NCBI GenBank assembly: GCA_963772555.1
Contig: CAVYXQ010000003.1
Span: 248,001-312,000, forward strand
Length of the DNA: 64,000 nucleotides
From: Roseiarcus sp963772555
Lineage (GTDB): Bacteria; Pseudomonadota; Alphaproteobacteria; Rhizobiales; Beijerinckiaceae
Reading direction: 5' to 3'
Shown here: positions 63,886 to 64,000 of the stretch, in pieces
How positions within the stretch are numbered: the stretch's first letter is position 1
Layout: every line of letters begins with the position of its first letter
Notes under the pieces: generated by a model
What the model saw: the letters and a program-made list of their open reading frames with translations, nothing else
Told to the model about the DNA's origin: nothing
Database searches by the model: none
Made by a program: the position numbers and the translations under genes

Positions 63886-64000
63886 ACTTCAGCAGATTGA
63901 GTCGATGGCAGGACGCTGAGAATGTCCGGTCTACGTCCGAGTACGGTCGGTCGGAACCAAGCGTCAGATTTCCCCACTGTCGAGCCACGCTGCTCCGCGC

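Overview
The window is high-GC DNA with dense, short-spaced operons and frequent GTG/TTG starts. Gene content (split Cox-type molybdenum hydroxylase with CoxD/CoxE, tandem cold-shock protein, exonuclease-ligase repair pair, moaC-moeA, 8-oxoguanine deaminase) fits an alphaproteobacterium, probably order Hyphomicrobiales/Rhizobiales. The genus cannot be fixed from sequence reading alone. No rRNA, convincing tRNA or CRISPR array was seen.

Region 1 (1-17047, all + strand) is the most unusual part: a co-directional run of 15 genes with overlaps or very short gaps. It starts inside a LivG-type ABC ATPase. Next come a LivF ATPase fused to a Tm-1/UPF0261 domain, a PEP-hydrolase-like TIM barrel, a 1006-residue flotillin-like protein with an 11/44-residue coiled-coil repeat, and two tandem SRPBCC proteins. 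These are followed by a complete Cox/xanthine-dehydrogenase-type Mo hydroxylase whose large subunit is split into two genes, the CoxD and CoxE maturation factors, an amidohydrolase-2 protein, a metallo-beta-lactamase lactonase-like protein and an SMP-30/isochorismatase fusion lacking the usual catalytic Cys. I read this as an uptake, hydroxylation and hydrolysis pathway for an unidentified aromatic, heterocyclic or lactone compound. A convergent aldehyde dehydrogenase (17231-18673) may belong to it.

Region 2 (18859-46052) is mostly ordinary chromosome: the DNA exonuclease-ligase pair, an acyl-CoA-synthetase-like enzyme, a large AAA-TPR-adenylate cyclase protein, class I aldolase, DUF192, tandem cold-shock protein, RNA polymerase omega, cysteine desulfurase, alpha/beta hydrolase, RNase D, a glycosyltransferase, moaC-moeA and a ClC chloride channel. 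A NitT/TauT-type ABC transporter is split by an oppositely oriented methyltransferase-cytochrome c pair and is followed by 8-oxoguanine deaminase, suggesting oxidised-purine salvage. Two AT-richer orphan genes (21789-22409, 24195-24818) look acquired. A Y-shaped palindromic repeat lies at 29008-29060.

Region 3 (46053-57058) holds the deaminase, an integrase remnant, an AraC regulator with a candidate operator divergent from a DUF1330-oxidoreductase pair, an SDR, pterin dehydratase, a DUF4239 protein, a MAPEG protein, a second cyclase, and a chimeric remnant joining the 5' end of a DUF4239 gene to the 3' end of an ATP-dependent DNA ligase gene. Then come Ppx/GppA and an rlmE gene broken by one missing base.

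Region 4 (57059-64000) is an AT-richer mobile island: an orphan PD-(D/E)XK-like gene, a complete IS1595-family element with 24-bp ends, an 8-bp target duplication and a membrane-protein passenger, a second IS directly abutting it, two small exported-protein genes and a truncated integrase. Both transposase genes and rlmE are each broken by a change equal to one missing base, so sequence error must be excluded before they are called dead.
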